Shown: positions 16,541 through 25,648, counted from the stretch's first letter. The stretch is DNA of 64,000 nt from JARRKC01 sp037388505 (GCA_037388505.1 JARRKC010000001.1:186001-250000), one strand, 5' to 3'. The notes: a model not told the origin generated them from the letters alone. Numbers and translations are program-made.

Positions 16541-18631
16541 ATGAAGGTTTTCGATAGCGAGAAGATCCGCAATGTCGCCGTTGTGGGTCACGGCGACACA
16601 GGCAAAACCACCCTCGTCAGCGCTCTCCTTTACACGTCGGGAGCTGTGAACCGAATGGGTCGTGTGGAGGATGGCACGACGGTGACCGATTACGACGAGG
16701 ACGAAATTGAGCGCAAGATCACGATCAATACTGCGCTGGCCTATTGTGAGTGGAAGGGCCACAAGATCAACTTTCTCGACACGCCCGGGTATCGAGCTTT
16801 CGTTCTTGATGCCAAATCGGCGATGATGGCCGCCGAGACGGCTCTCGTTCTTGCCGACGCTGTTTCGGGTGTGGAGGTCCAGACCGAGCTGGTTTGGAAC
16901 TTTGCGAGCAGTTTCGACCTCGCGAAGATCATCGTTATCAACAAGCTGGACCGCGACAACGCCAGCTACCAACGCACCGTCGAGGCGCTCCACGAAGCCT
17001 TCGGTCGAGAAGTCGTCCCGGTCCAGATTCCGATCGGTGAGGAAAAGGACTTCAAAGGCGTCGTCGACCTGATCCGGAACAAGGCGTACGTGTTCGAATG
17101 GGATGGAAACGGCGCGGTCAAAGAGCAAGACGTTCCGGCCGACCTCGCCGACACGGTCGCGCAGCGACGCGAAGAGCTCATCGAGATGGTCGCGGAATCG
17201 GACGAGAGCCTGATGGAGAAGTTCTTCGAGGAAGGAACCCTTTCCGAGGAAGATTTGCTGCTTGGTCTCGCCCGCTCCACCCGACAGCGCAGGATCTTTC
17301 CGGCTTTCTGCGCATCTGCGGCGCACAATCTCGGTGCAGGCCCGCTGCTGGACGCGATCGTCGAATTGTGCCCCAGCCCGCTGGACAGAACTCCCGTAAC
17401 CGTGGCCGCCACGACCACAGGCGAGGAATCAACGATTCAGATCGATCCGGAAGGTCCTCCCGTCGGCTTCGTCTTCAAGACTCTCGCCGATCCTTTCGCC
17501 GGACGCATCACTCTCTTGAAGGTCTATTCGGGCACGTTCAAATCGGACACTTCGCTGCGCAACCTTTCGACGGATACGGATGAGCGTCTCGGCACTCTGC
17601 AGGCTTTCCAGGGGAAGAACCACGAGAGCATCCCCGAGGCTGCCGCGGGTGACGTTTGCGGGGTTCTCAAGCTCCGTAACACGACTACCGGCAACACGCT
17701 GGCTCCCGGCAACTTCGGATCCGCGGTCCGAAAGGTCCAGTACCCGGAGCCATCGATCAGCTTCGCCATTGAGCCGGCATCCCGAGGAGACGAGGAGAAG
17801 ATCGGCAGTGCGGTGGGTCGCATCATGGAGGAGGATCCGTCTCTTCGGTTCAGCCGGGACCCGCAAACCAAGGAGTTCCTCCTGTCGGGAACGGGGCAGC
17901 TGCACATCGAGGTCTCCGTGGCCAAACTGAAGAAACGCTACGGTGTCGAAGTGATCCTCAAGACCCCGAAGGTCCCCTATCGTGAGACCGTCACCGGTAA
18001 CGCGGACGTCCAGGGGCGCCACAAGAAGCAGACCGGAGGTCACGGGCAGTTCGGCGACTGCAAGATCAAGATGGAACCCTTGCCGCGAGGAGAAGGTTTT
18101 GTCTTCGAAGATGTCATCTTCGGAGGAGCGATTCCGAAGCAGTACATCCCCGCGGTTGAGAAGGGTGTCGTCGAGGCCGCCGACAAGGGCTATCTGGCCG
18201 GATTCCCGGTTGTGGACTTCAAGGTGATTCTCTATGACGGCAGCTACCACGACGTCGATTCCTCTGAAATGGCCTTCAAGATAGCGGGTGCTCTGGCCTT
18301 CAAGAAGGCCATGGAAAAGGCAAAACCCGTTCTTCTCGAACCGATCATGAACGTCGAAGTCTACGCACCTGAAGAAAATGCAGGTGATATCATGGGAGAC
18401 CTCAACTCACGGCGCGGGCGGATCCAGGGCATGGACGTCAGAGGCCACACTCAGGTGATTCGAGCTCAGGTGCCGCTTGCTGAGATGCTGAATTATCAGC
18501 CCGCGTTGACTTCGATGACCGGCGGGCGGGGAAGCTACCAGATGGAGTCGTCTCACTACGACATCGTGCCCGCTCACCTGGCGGAGAAGATCATCGCCGA
18601 GGCAAAGAAGGAAGCCGAGGAATCAAAGTAG
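16541..18631 (+). CDS. fusA: Elongation factor G paralogue, EF-G2 type
   Basis: A 696-residue translational GTPase with all EF-G domains. The G1 loop is GHGDTGKTT, G4 is NKLD, and domain IV contains GGHGQFGDCKI. The C-terminal domain ends with the RRGRIQGMD and MTGGRGSYQMESSHYD motifs. It belongs to the divergent EF-G2 branch rather than canonical FusA. The switch-II motif reads DTPGYRAF, so the catalytic His of DTPGH is a Tyr, and the region after the G1 loop reads GRVEDGTTVTDYDEDEIERKITI. The physiological role of this branch is unsettled (accessory translocation or ribosome rescue have been considered). The start at 16541 follows AAAGGAG; longer frames upstream are spurious. It is monocistronic, with a terminator-like hairpin after it. 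Confidence 0.93.
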   Translation: MKVFDSEKIRNVAVVGHGDTGKTTLVSALLYTSGAVNRMGRVEDGTTVTDYDEDEIERKITINTALAYCEWKGHKINFLDTPGYRAFVLDAKSAMMAAETALVLADAVSGVEVQTELVWNFASSFDLAKIIVINKLDRDNASYQRTVEALHEAFGREVVPVQIPIGEEKDFKGVVDLIRNKAYVFEWDGNGAVKEQDVPADLADTVAQRREELIEMVAESDESLMEKFFEEGTLSEEDLLLGLARSTRQRRIFPAFCASAAHNLGAGPLLDAIVELCPSPLDRTPVTVAATTTGEESTIQIDPEGPPVGFVFKTLADPFAGRITLLKVYSGTFKSDTSLRNLSTDTDERLGTLQAFQGKNHESIPEAAAGDVCGVLKLRNTTTGNTLAPGNFGSAVRKVQYPEPSISFAIEPASRGDEEKIGSAVGRIMEEDPSLRFSRDPQTKEFLLSGTGQLHIEVSVAKLKKRYGVEVILKTPKVPYRETVTGNADVQGRHKKQTGGHGQFGDCKIKMEPLPRGEGFVFEDVIFGGAIPKQYIPAVEKGVVEAADKGYLAGFPVVDFKVILYDGSYHDVDSSEMAFKIAGALAFKKAMEKAKPVLLEPIMNVEVYAPEENAGDIMGDLNSRRGRIQGMDVRGHTQVIRAQVPLAEMLNYQPALTSMTGGRGSYQMESSHYDIVPAHLAEKIIAEAKKEAEESK

Positions 18632-18641
18632 TTATTTCGAG

Positions 18642-18681
18642 ACTCCGGGAGAAGGATTCCCTTCCCCGGAGTTCTCTTTCG
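18642..18681 (+). terminator. Hairpin after the EF-G2 gene
   Basis: ACTCCGG (18642-18648) pairs with CCGGAGT (18666-18672), followed by the pyrimidine tract TCTCTTTC. It is a plausible but weak intrinsic terminator between the GTPase and lgt. Confidence 0.5.
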
Positions 18682-18704
18682 TACGGGTCCTCGGCTAACG
18701 AGGC

Positions 18705-19523
18705 ATGTATCCCAAACTCTTTCAAATCGGACCGCTTCCCATTTACACCTATGGCGTCCTGCTGACGACCGCGCTGCTGGTCGCCATTACCGTCGCCGCC
18801 AGACTCGGCGAAAAGGACGGAATCTCACGTTCCGTCATCTGGGATCTCGGATTCGTCAACATCGTATCCGCCATTATCGGGGCCAAATTCCTGATGGTCC
18901 TGACAGCGCTCGGTTATTACCTGCACAATCCCGGGCGTCTCTTCTCCATCGAGTTTCTCCAGGCCGGAGGCGTCTTCTACGGGGGCTTGATCGGTGCGAT
19001 CCTGGGCAGCGTCTGGTTCGCCCGTCGGCACCCTGGACTCAGATTCTGGCGTATCGCGGACGTCGCAGCTCCTTCGATCGCTCTGGGCCAATCGATCGGG
19101 AGGCTGGGCTGCTTCTCTGCGGGATGCGACTATGGAAGTCCCACCCACGTGCCGTGGGCGGTGACTTTCACGAACGAGATGGCGGCAAAGATGGTAGGGA
19201 CCCCACTTCATGTGCCGCTTCACCCTTACCAGCTGTACGAATCGGCAACAACCTTCTTGCTGTTCCTCGGGCTGCTGTGGGCCCACCGAAGACGGTCCTT
19301 TGCAGGCCAGACGTTCCTGCTGTACCTCGGTGGTTACGCCATCCTCCGGTTCTTCCTGGAATTCTATCGCGGAGATGCGGATCGAGGTTTCGTCTTTCAC
19401 GGACTCCTTTCCACATCCCAGTTCATCAGCCTGCTGATCCTTCCGGCAGCCGTCGTGGCCTATGCCTACCTGCGCAGGCGAGGGGCCCCAATTGTTGGAG
19501 AACATCACCTTCAACGTTCCTGA
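18705..19523 (+). CDS. lgt: Prolipoprotein diacylglyceryl transferase
   Basis: A 272-residue inner-membrane enzyme that attaches diacylglycerol from phosphatidylglycerol to the lipobox Cys of preprolipoproteins. Family landmarks are FQIGPLPIYTYGVLL, AQ..GGVFYGGLIGAILG, the Lgt signature GQSIGRLGCFSAGCDYGSP, HPYQLYES, and LGGYAILRFFLEFYRGD. Seven hydrophobic segments fit. The ATG at 18705 follows GAGGC closely. It overlaps the next gene by about 30 bases, so the pair is translationally coupled. A substrate in this window is the lipoprotein at 52367. Confidence 0.95.
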   Translation: MYPKLFQIGPLPIYTYGVLLTTALLVAITVAARLGEKDGISRSVIWDLGFVNIVSAIIGAKFLMVLTALGYYLHNPGRLFSIEFLQAGGVFYGGLIGAILGSVWFARRHPGLRFWRIADVAAPSIALGQSIGRLGCFSAGCDYGSPTHVPWAVTFTNEMAAKMVGTPLHVPLHPYQLYESATTFLLFLGLLWAHRRRSFAGQTFLLYLGGYAILRFFLEFYRGDADRGFVFHGLLSTSQFISLLILPAAVVAYAYLRRRGAPIVGEHHLQRS

Positions 19524-20421
19524 TGACGGACAGGGAGTCCGTCTCGACAGCTTCCTGGCCCAGCGGCTCGATTCAGTCAGCCGCTCGAAGGTCCGGCGTT
19601 GGATTGAATCGGGCTGCGTCGAGGTCGGAGGCCGACCGCGAAAACCGGGGTATTCCCTGTCCAGCGGGCAAACCATCGTCATCCATCCACCTCCTCCGGA
19701 GCCTTGCACACTCGTCCCGGAGGATTTACCTCTGGAAATCCTCTACGAAGACGCCTCCATGGTGGTCCTGAACAAACAGGCCGGGATCGTCGTACACCCG
19801 GGAGCCGGGAACTGGAGAGGAACGCTGGCGAACGCCCTGGCTTTCCACTGGGAGAGGCTCAGCTACGGAGAATCGCTGCGCCCGGGGATCGTTCATCGAC
19901 TCGACAAGGGGACATCCGGCGTCCTTCTGGTTGCCAAGAATGAAACCGCTCACGAGGCTCTGGCACGCGAGTTCCGCGAGCGACGGGTCCGGAAGGTCTA
20001 TATCGCTCTGCTGTACGGACACCTACAACCTGCTTCGGGAACCATCGATCTTGCGATCGGCCGCGATCGAAGAGTGCGAACCAGGATTTCGCCGCGCACC
20101 GACCGACCCCGTTCCGCCGTGACGCGTTACCAGGTCATCCGCCATGTGCAGGATTTTTCTCTGGTGCGCGCCGTTCCCTTTACCGGGCGAACTCACCAAA
20201 TCAGGGTTCACTTTCACCACCTCGGGCATCCGGTGGTCGGCGATACAACCTACACGATTCGTGGCCTGTCGAAGCTGCCGACGTCCTTGGGCAGTTTCGA
20301 CCGGCTCTTCCTGCACGCGAGGTCCCTGGAAATACGCCACCCCGTGACAGGTGAGAGAATGAAGTTCGAGGCGCCGCTGCCGTCGGCGCTTGAAGAGCTG
20401 ATGGTTACTCTGGGAGAATAG
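19492..20421 (+). CDS. rluD: RluD-type 23S rRNA pseudouridine synthase
   Basis: An N-terminal S4 domain (RLDSFLAQRLDSVSRSKVRRWIESGCVEVGG) is followed by the RluA-family catalytic domain with PGIVHRLDKGTSGVLLVAKN, whose Asp is catalytic, and FTGRTHQIRVHFHHLGHPVVGD. This S4 plus HRLDKxTSG layout fits RluD, which modifies helix 69 of 23S rRNA, though RluC-like targets cannot be excluded. The start is placed at TTG 19492 (or TTG 19495) because GAGGGGC lies 8-10 bases upstream and inside lgt. An in-frame ATG at 19462 has no such site. It ends 7 bases before the VWFA gene. Confidence 0.9.
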   Translation: MLENITFNVPDDGQGVRLDSFLAQRLDSVSRSKVRRWIESGCVEVGGRPRKPGYSLSSGQTIVIHPPPPEPCTLVPEDLPLEILYEDASMVVLNKQAGIVVHPGAGNWRGTLANALAFHWERLSYGESLRPGIVHRLDKGTSGVLLVAKNETAHEALAREFRERRVRKVYIALLYGHLQPASGTIDLAIGRDRRVRTRISPRTDRPRSAVTRYQVIRHVQDFSLVRAVPFTGRTHQIRVHFHHLGHPVVGDTTYTIRGLSKLPTSLGSFDRLFLHARSLEIRHPVTGERMKFEAPLPSALEELMVTLGE

Positions 20422-20428
20422 CCGACCA

Positions 20429-21355
20429 ATGCGAAGAGCAAGATCCGCTGTGCTGCTGGGCCTGGCCGCCTGCGTCGTTACCGGCCTCCTGATCGCTCAG
20501 CAGAGCGGTGATCGGATCCGCGTTCGGGTCGAGGCCGTCAACGTGCTGGTGACGGTCAATGATGAGGACAGCGGTCGTTTCATCAAAAACCTGGCAAGAT
20601 CGGATTTCGAGGTTCTCGAAAACGGTGTACTCCAGACGATTACCAACTTCAGCCAGGAAACGAACCTCCCCTTGACGATCGCCCTGTGTGTCGACACGAG
20701 TTCCAGCGTAAAGGTGAAACTCGACTTCGAAAAAGAAGCCGCTCTCGATTTCCTCTATACGGTCATGCGGCCGAACGACCGGGCTCTGCTCGCCGAATTC
20801 GATACCGGGGTCACGCTGCTCCACGATTACACTCCCAACCCCAACGATTTGGCCGAAGAAATCAAGAACCTTCGAGCCGGCGGGGGAACTTCGCTCTATG
20901 ACGCGGTCTATCTGATTTCGGAGCAGAAGATGCTTCATGAGACCGGAAGGCGTACCATGATCATCCTCTCGGACGGCAGTGATCTGACGAGCAGCCACAC
21001 CTTCGACGAAGCCCTTCAGATGGCGCAGAAAGCCGAGATTGCGATCTACGCGGTCAGCACGACGCGCTTCGGAGCCGACATCGACCATGAGGGTGACAAC
21101 GCTTTGAAGCAACTTGCAGAAGCCACGGGGGGACGAGTCTTTTTCCCCTATTCGTCCACCGATTTCGCCAAATCCTTCAGTGCGATCGAACAGGAACTGC
21201 GCAGTCAATACAATCTCGCCTACATCCCGACCGACAAGGCGCGGGACGGGACGTTTCGAGAGATCACGGTGAAGGTGCGTCGGGGCGGGGTCACCGTACG
21301 CCACCGCAAAGGCTATTACGCCCCCCAGTCGCCTCAGGCGACCACCCGCGAATAG
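20429..21355 (+). CDS. Acidobacterial-type VWFA domain protein, secreted
   Basis: A 308-residue protein. The signal peptide (RARSAVLLGLAACVVTGLLIAQQ) is followed by a beta-rich start, VEAVNVLVTVNDEDSGRFIKNLARSDFEVLENGVLQTITNFSQE. A VWFA domain follows with a MIDAS-like CVDTSSS, RAGGGTSLYDAVY and MIILSDGSD. The tail LRSQYNLAYIPTDKARDGTFREITVKVRRGGVTVRHRKGYYAP is the mark of the VWFA-related family that is greatly expanded in Acidobacteriota. MIDAS proteins bind metal and usually partner proteins; the function here is unknown. It is transcribed directly after the pseudouridine synthase gene. Confidence 0.92.
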   Translation: MRRARSAVLLGLAACVVTGLLIAQQSGDRIRVRVEAVNVLVTVNDEDSGRFIKNLARSDFEVLENGVLQTITNFSQETNLPLTIALCVDTSSSVKVKLDFEKEAALDFLYTVMRPNDRALLAEFDTGVTLLHDYTPNPNDLAEEIKNLRAGGGTSLYDAVYLISEQKMLHETGRRTMIILSDGSDLTSSHTFDEALQMAQKAEIAIYAVSTTRFGADIDHEGDNALKQLAEATGGRVFFPYSSTDFAKSFSAIEQELRSQYNLAYIPTDKARDGTFREITVKVRRGGVTVRHRKGYYAPQSPQATTRE

Positions 21356-21370
21356 GATCGCTTCCCGGCG

Positions 21371-21511
21371 TCAGTGCTCGGGAGGGGTCCTGCGTTGTGA
21401 TTCGATCTTCAAGAGCCAGGCTTCGTTTCGGGACGAGCGCCTCAACATCAAGAGGCCGATGGAGAGACTGCCCAGAACGGTGACAATGAAAGCTGCGACG
21501 GTTGTGGTCAT
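21371..21511 (-). CDS. Small single-pass membrane protein, hypothetical
   Basis: A 46-residue frame with ATG at 21511 and AAGGA 12 bases before it. Residues 5-23 (VAAFIVTVLGSLSIGLLML) form one clear membrane helix, followed by a basic, polar tail (RRSSRNEAWLLKIESQRRTPPEH). The positive charges after the helix would keep the C-terminus in the cytoplasm. It is convergent with the VWFA gene, with stops 15 bases apart. No family is recognised. It is too short for statistical support, but the hydrophobic segment followed by charged residues and the RBS make it credible. Confidence 0.5.
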   Translation of the reverse strand: MTTTVAAFIVTVLGSLSIGLLMLRRSSRNEAWLLKIESQRRTPPEH

Positions 21512-21617
21512 CGTTGTACGCGATCCTTTACTTATTCCTGTTCAGTAAGATGCAATTGACCGGAAATCGGTTCGCCCGCCAGTAGGATATGCGTCCTCGC
21601 TTGTCCGGATGCCCCGA

Positions 21618-21836
21618 AAGAAGAGTTCCGAGTTCCGGGTTCCGAGTTCCGAGAGTTCCGAGGGAGTGTTGCCCAAACAGCGTCAGCCGAGACTGACGCC
21701 AAGGGATCAGGACGCGGACCCCAGCCGTGCCCTTCTCCCAAGTGATCGGCGGTTGCCGCCGAGGCAGGCGAGGACGGGTGGGCCGGGAGGACGGGTGGCC
21801 GGGAGGACGGGTGGCCGGGAGGACGGGTGCTGCGAG
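21618..21836. repeat. GAGTTCC array and 16-bp minisatellite
   Basis: Two arrays lie in the gap before the glycosyltransferase. The first is GAGTTCCGAGTTCCGG-type 7-8-bp units at 21618-21665. The second is three to four copies of GTGGCCGGGAGGACGG at 21770-21836, the same unit as at 14525. Just upstream, GTAGGATATGCGTCC-TCGCTTGTC (21585-21607) is an isolated piece of the composite element. Confidence 0.75.
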
Positions 21837-21899
21837 AGACGGAGTCGACGACCCGTTCGGGGGGTGGCGTTCGCGCACTGATCGCTCGCGCACTGACAC

Positions 21900-22065
21900 A
21901 TTCCCCGGTTTTCACCGACAGATCTTCGAGGCTCACCTGAACGACGCTCGAAACGTCACGGCCGCCCATCAAGACAAGCGAGGACGCTTATCCTACCCCC
22001 GCTCCCGTTCTCCCGTCCTCACGTCCTCACGTTCTCCGGTTCTCCCGTTCTCGTTTGGAATACGG
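21900..22065 (-). repeat. Composite intergenic repeat, minus orientation
   Basis: Read on the minus strand, an array of GGGAGAAC/GTGAGGAC units leads into GGGTAGGATAAGC, then GTCCTCGCTTGTC. GGGCGGCCGTGAC, CGAGCGTCGTTCA and a degraded CGGTGAAAACCGGGGAA follow. Order and spacing match the copies at 1791 and 43843. It ends within ten bases of the glycosyltransferase stop codon. Confidence 0.75.
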
Positions 22066-22074
22066 AACCTGGAA

Positions 22075-22920
22075 CTACTTTCTGTCTGCCCATGAGGCTC
22101 GAGGCATCCACAACCGTGCCAGCCGCCGATACCGGGCGGCTATCTCGTTCTTGCCTCGATTCCGGAATCCGCTGGCCAGAATCCGCGCCTTGCGGACGAT
22201 TTCAGCAGCGGTCCAGATCTCTTGCTGAGCGGTCAGCCGTCCGCCGGCGGCACACTTCAGGAGCGCCCGGACCCGATACCGATCAAACCCCCACTCACTG
22301 CGGGACAGCTGGTCAGCATGCCCTCCGAACTTGGTGATGAGCGCCTGGTCCAGAAAGAGGACCGGAAACCGCGCGGTCAACCGAAGCCACAACTCGTAGT
22401 CTTCACAGACCCGAAAGGACTCATCGAAGAGGCCGATCTCGGACAGCACCGACCGGTGTAACAGCACGGAACTGGGACTGATCAGACAGAGGGCCAGCGA
22501 GGGCCGGAACATCCAACCCGAGAACTTGCGGTGCTTCTTCTTCGGGTTCAGATGCCTGCCGTTTCGAATCCAGATCTCGTTCGTGTACGCCACCCGTCTG
22601 TCAGGTTCGCTTTCGAGCGCTTCGAGCTGCCGCTCGAGTTTTCGCGGATCCCAGAGATCGTCGCTGTCCAAGAAGCTGAGCCACGAGTAGCGGCTCATCC
22701 GAATGCCGACGTTGCGGGCCCGGCTGACACCTCCGTGGGATATGGGCGCACAACGTATACGAGGATCGCCCACACGACGGACGGCCGCTTCCGTTTCGTC
22801 TGTCGAGCCGTCATCCACAACGATGAGCTCCCAGTCCTGGAAAGTCTGGGAACGAACCGACTGCACGGCCTCCATCACGCGCGACACGCGATTGAAGGTG
22901 GGAATGACGACGCTGACCAT
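22075..22920 (-). CDS. Family 2 glycosyltransferase
   Basis: A 281-residue GT-A enzyme. MVSVVIPTFNRVSRVMEAVQSVRSQTFQDWELIVVDDGSTDET is the nucleotide-binding start. SRARNVGIRMSRYSWLSFLDSDDLWDPRKLERQ has the DSDD metal site, and VCEDYELWLRLTARFPV supplies the catalytic ED. There is no membrane segment; a C-terminal basic helix (RKARILASGFRNRGKNEIAARYRRLARLW) may contact membrane or partner. It transfers a sugar to an unknown acceptor, probably in surface polysaccharide synthesis. It starts 12 bases after the stop of the GGDEF protein gene, so the two are likely co-transcribed. Confidence 0.9.
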   Translation of the reverse strand: MVSVVIPTFNRVSRVMEAVQSVRSQTFQDWELIVVDDGSTDETEAAVRRVGDPRIRCAPISHGGVSRARNVGIRMSRYSWLSFLDSDDLWDPRKLERQLEALESEPDRRVAYTNEIWIRNGRHLNPKKKHRKFSGWMFRPSLALCLISPSSVLLHRSVLSEIGLFDESFRVCEDYELWLRLTARFPVLFLDQALITKFGGHADQLSRSEWGFDRYRVRALLKCAAGGRLTAQQEIWTAAEIVRKARILASGFRNRGKNEIAARYRRLARLWMPRASWADRK

Positions 22921-22932
22921 CAGCCGGGCGAC

Positions 22933-25431
22933 TCAGCGCTGATCCAGCCTGCGCCCGAACGCAACGACGGACCCCGACCGAATGCCACGTTCCGCCCGCT
23001 CGATCTTGTTTCGGTACATCTCCCGGTCCGCTCTGGCCACCAGCTCGTCAGGCTCCAGGCCATCGCCTGGGAAAGTGGCGACACCAATGCTGATCCCCAC
23101 ACCGACGTTCTCGCCGTCAACGTTGACCAGAGCCCGTCCCTCGAAGGCGGACTGAATGCGTTGCGCGGCCTGCCTGCCCAGGGTGCCGTCGAGCCCGGGC
23201 AGCACGGCCAGGAATTCGTCACCGCCGTAGCGCAGACAAGTATCCGACTTGCGCAAATGAGTGCGCAGCAACCGACCGACCTCGACCAACAGGAAATCAC
23301 CGTTCTTATGACCGTAGCGGTCATTGACCCCCTTGAATCCGTCCAGATCCATCATCAGTATCGTCACCGGATAGCCAATACGCTTGGCTCGTTTCAGTTC
23401 CTCACCGATGAAGACGTTGAAGTAGCGAATATTGGGCAGACTCGTCAGCGGATCGGTGTAAGCATCCTCCTGGGTTTCCTCGTAAATGACCGCGTTGCTA
23501 ATCGCGGCGGCTGAATAGGGCGCGATGGCTTCCATCAGCCGCAGGTGCGGCTCGCGATAGTTCTCGGGCGCGTTGGAGTACAACGTGATGACCCCGACGA
23601 CGCTGGTCTCGACCGAGAGCGGAACCGCGAGACAGCTCTGGAAGGCCTGCCTCAAGGCCTCGACGTGAGGAAAATCCAGCTCCGGCGACACGTTCATGAG
23701 GGCCTGGTTGTGCGCGGCGACCCAGCCGGTGACGCCTTCACCCAGCTTGACTTCGACGCCTTCGAGGACGTCCTTGAACATCCCCGTGACATGATGTGGG
23801 ATCAGCCGATCTTCTTCGGCACTCGACAAGAAGACTGCGCAGGCGGAGTACGGCACAAACCGCTTGATCCGCGCCGCCAGGTAGGCGAGCGTCTCGTTGA
23901 CGTTCAGAGACCGGCCGATGTTCTGGGAGATCTCATAGACCGCCTGCATCTCTCTGTGCGTCGAGGCGATGTCGTGGAACACCGTCTTCTGGATTCGGCG
24001 GCGATCGACCAGAGTCCCGGGACTCAAGAGGCCGGCCTTCTCGAGCGCGGGCAGCATTGAGGCTTCCGCATCATCGGCGGCTTTCTCGAGTTCGTTGATT
24101 CTCTCGAGGAACACTTCGACGATGTGGGGATCGAAGGCTTTGCCCGATTCCTGCTTGATGAAGTTCAGTGCAAGCTCGCGGCTCAGCTTGGGGCGAAACG
24201 GACGATCCGATCGCAGCCCGAAGAAGCAATCCACAACCGCCAGGATCCTGGCTCCGAGAGCGATCTGTTCACCTCGCAGGCCCGCCGGGTATCCCGAACC
24301 GTCCCACCGTTCGTGGTGGTGGCGGACAAAAGGAACGACGGGATAAGGAAACGGGACGGTCTCCAGAATGTCGGCTCCCACAGTCGGGTGGTTACGGACT
24401 TTCGCTGCCTCGGGCTCGGTGAGCTTGCCCGGCTTGTTGAGAATGTATTCGGGAATGGCCAGCTTCCCGATATCACGCAGCAGCGCGGCCGCCCGCAATC
24501 CCTTGAGAGTCTGTTCGTCGTCGATATCGAGACATTCGGCCAGAGCCATCGTCATCGCACGTACGCGCTGAATATTGCCGTAACTGCTGTGTTCCTTCGC
24601 GTCGATCGCCATGGCCAGCGAGGTGATCGTGGCATGGTAGAGGTCGTCGAGCTCATCCAGGTGCTTACGAGCCTGATCGATTCTCTTGAGGTTCATCTTG
24701 TAGGCATAGTAGATGACCAGAATGATGGGCACGGTCACGGCAAAGGCAAAGAAAGGTGTGCTCTCGAAATTCAGGAAGATGATGGCCGCACCGGCCGCAC
24801 CGGCCACGTTGGTCAGGGATGCCCAAAGAAGATTCTCCGAAAAGACTCGCCCTACCCGCTGCCCGGTGGCCAGCGAGACGGCCACGGAAACGGAACCCGA
24901 GTTGAGGAAGAAATGAAGCAGGGCGCAGAGGCCCAGGTCCAGAAAGAGGGTCACACTCTCCACAAGGTGAGGTTGGAGCGGCGGGTGAGCAGAAACCAAC
25001 GCATAGAAGACATGGCCCACCAGCCAGGTCGAAATCGCCAACTGGCTCAGGTTGAACAGGACCCTGTAGGGACGACGAGTCCGGTCGGCCCGGACCGCAG
25101 CCAGAGAACCGTCCAGCACCGAGAGCATCACCGCGGCTTCAGGCGAATAGAGAAGGATGCCCGTAAAGATGAAGATGTCGCTGACCGTGATGGTCAGGGA
25201 GTTGTTCTTTCCTGTGATGAAGGGGAGTCGCACCGGAAAGATGCCGGAGACAACCGTGGCAAGCGCCAGAAAAAGCCAGGAAATATCCCCGTGGAACGCC
25301 CGCAGAGCGGAGTAGACGAGAATAGCCGTGCCGATCAGAATGACCGACGTGAAAATCGCTCGGGCCTTCGAGTTGATCGTCTTATCGTAGAAGGGCATGA
25401 GGTTGAGCCGCTCTCGTCCGACGTCCGACAT
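22933..25431 (-). CDS. Membrane HD-GYP(degenerate)-GAF-GGDEF signalling protein
   Basis: An 832-residue protein. Seven or so membrane helices occupy residues 20-245. An HD-GYP domain (about 255-450), a GAF domain (about 490-640) and a GGDEF domain (660-825) follow. The GGDEF motif is intact (GGDEF at 736-740), with a product-inhibition site RKSD five residues before it, so cyclic di-GMP synthesis is expected. The HD-GYP part keeps HHERWDGSGYP, but two metal ligands are changed. The HDIGK motif reads RDIGK (R319), and the usual GHxxRV helix reads GNIQRV. Phosphodiesterase activity is therefore doubtful. A promoter-like sequence abuts the ATG at 25431; MPFYDKTIN (start 25398) is a reasonable alternative start. 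Confidence 0.88.
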   Translation of the reverse strand: MSDVGRERLNLMPFYDKTINSKARAIFTSVILIGTAILVYSALRAFHGDISWLFLALATVVSGIFPVRLPFITGKNNSLTITVSDIFIFTGILLYSPEAAVMLSVLDGSLAAVRADRTRRPYRVLFNLSQLAISTWLVGHVFYALVSAHPPLQPHLVESVTLFLDLGLCALLHFFLNSGSVSVAVSLATGQRVGRVFSENLLWASLTNVAGAAGAAIIFLNFESTPFFAFAVTVPIILVIYYAYKMNLKRIDQARKHLDELDDLYHATITSLAMAIDAKEHSSYGNIQRVRAMTMALAECLDIDDEQTLKGLRAAALLRDIGKLAIPEYILNKPGKLTEPEAAKVRNHPTVGADILETVPFPYPVVPFVRHHHERWDGSGYPAGLRGEQIALGARILAVVDCFFGLRSDRPFRPKLSRELALNFIKQESGKAFDPHIVEVFLERINELEKAADDAEASMLPALEKAGLLSPGTLVDRRRIQKTVFHDIASTHREMQAVYEISQNIGRSLNVNETLAYLAARIKRFVPYSACAVFLSSAEEDRLIPHHVTGMFKDVLEGVEVKLGEGVTGWVAAHNQALMNVSPELDFPHVEALRQAFQSCLAVPLSVETSVVGVITLYSNAPENYREPHLRLMEAIAPYSAAAISNAVIYEETQEDAYTDPLTSLPNIRYFNVFIGEELKRAKRIGYPVTILMMDLDGFKGVNDRYGHKNGDFLLVEVGRLLRTHLRKSDTCLRYGGDEFLAVLPGLDGTLGRQAAQRIQSAFEGRALVNVDGENVGVGISIGVATFPGDGLEPDELVARADREMYRNKIERAERGIRSGSVVAFGRRLDQR

Positions 25432-25435
25432 GCAA

Positions 25436-25465
25436 TTTATAGCAACCCTTAGGTCTAAGCCTCAA
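25436..25465 (-). promoter_or_regulatory. Promoter-like sequence of the GGDEF gene
   Basis: On the minus strand TTGAGG, an 18-base spacer containing the palindrome CTTAGACCTAAG, and TATAAA are spaced like a housekeeping promoter. The predicted start of transcription falls at or just inside the first codon at 25431. This implies a leaderless message or use of the ATG at 25398. Confidence 0.4.
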
Positions 25466-25648
25466 CAAGAAAATAAACGAAACCAATACAAAACTCGGAC
25501 TTCGCACCATCAGATCCACTCGCGATAGGTGCCGCTCCTTTCCTTTCGGGCCTGAATTGCGGGATCTCCAACTCGTGCAGACGCAAGTACTTGCAGCTCC
25601 GCACCGAAGATCGAAACTGGGACTTCCCGTTCCGCTGTTCCCTTCACG

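Noticed and set aside
24124..25452. A 442-codon plus-strand frame
   Set aside because: Antisense to the HD-GYP/GGDEF gene, with no recognisable domain.
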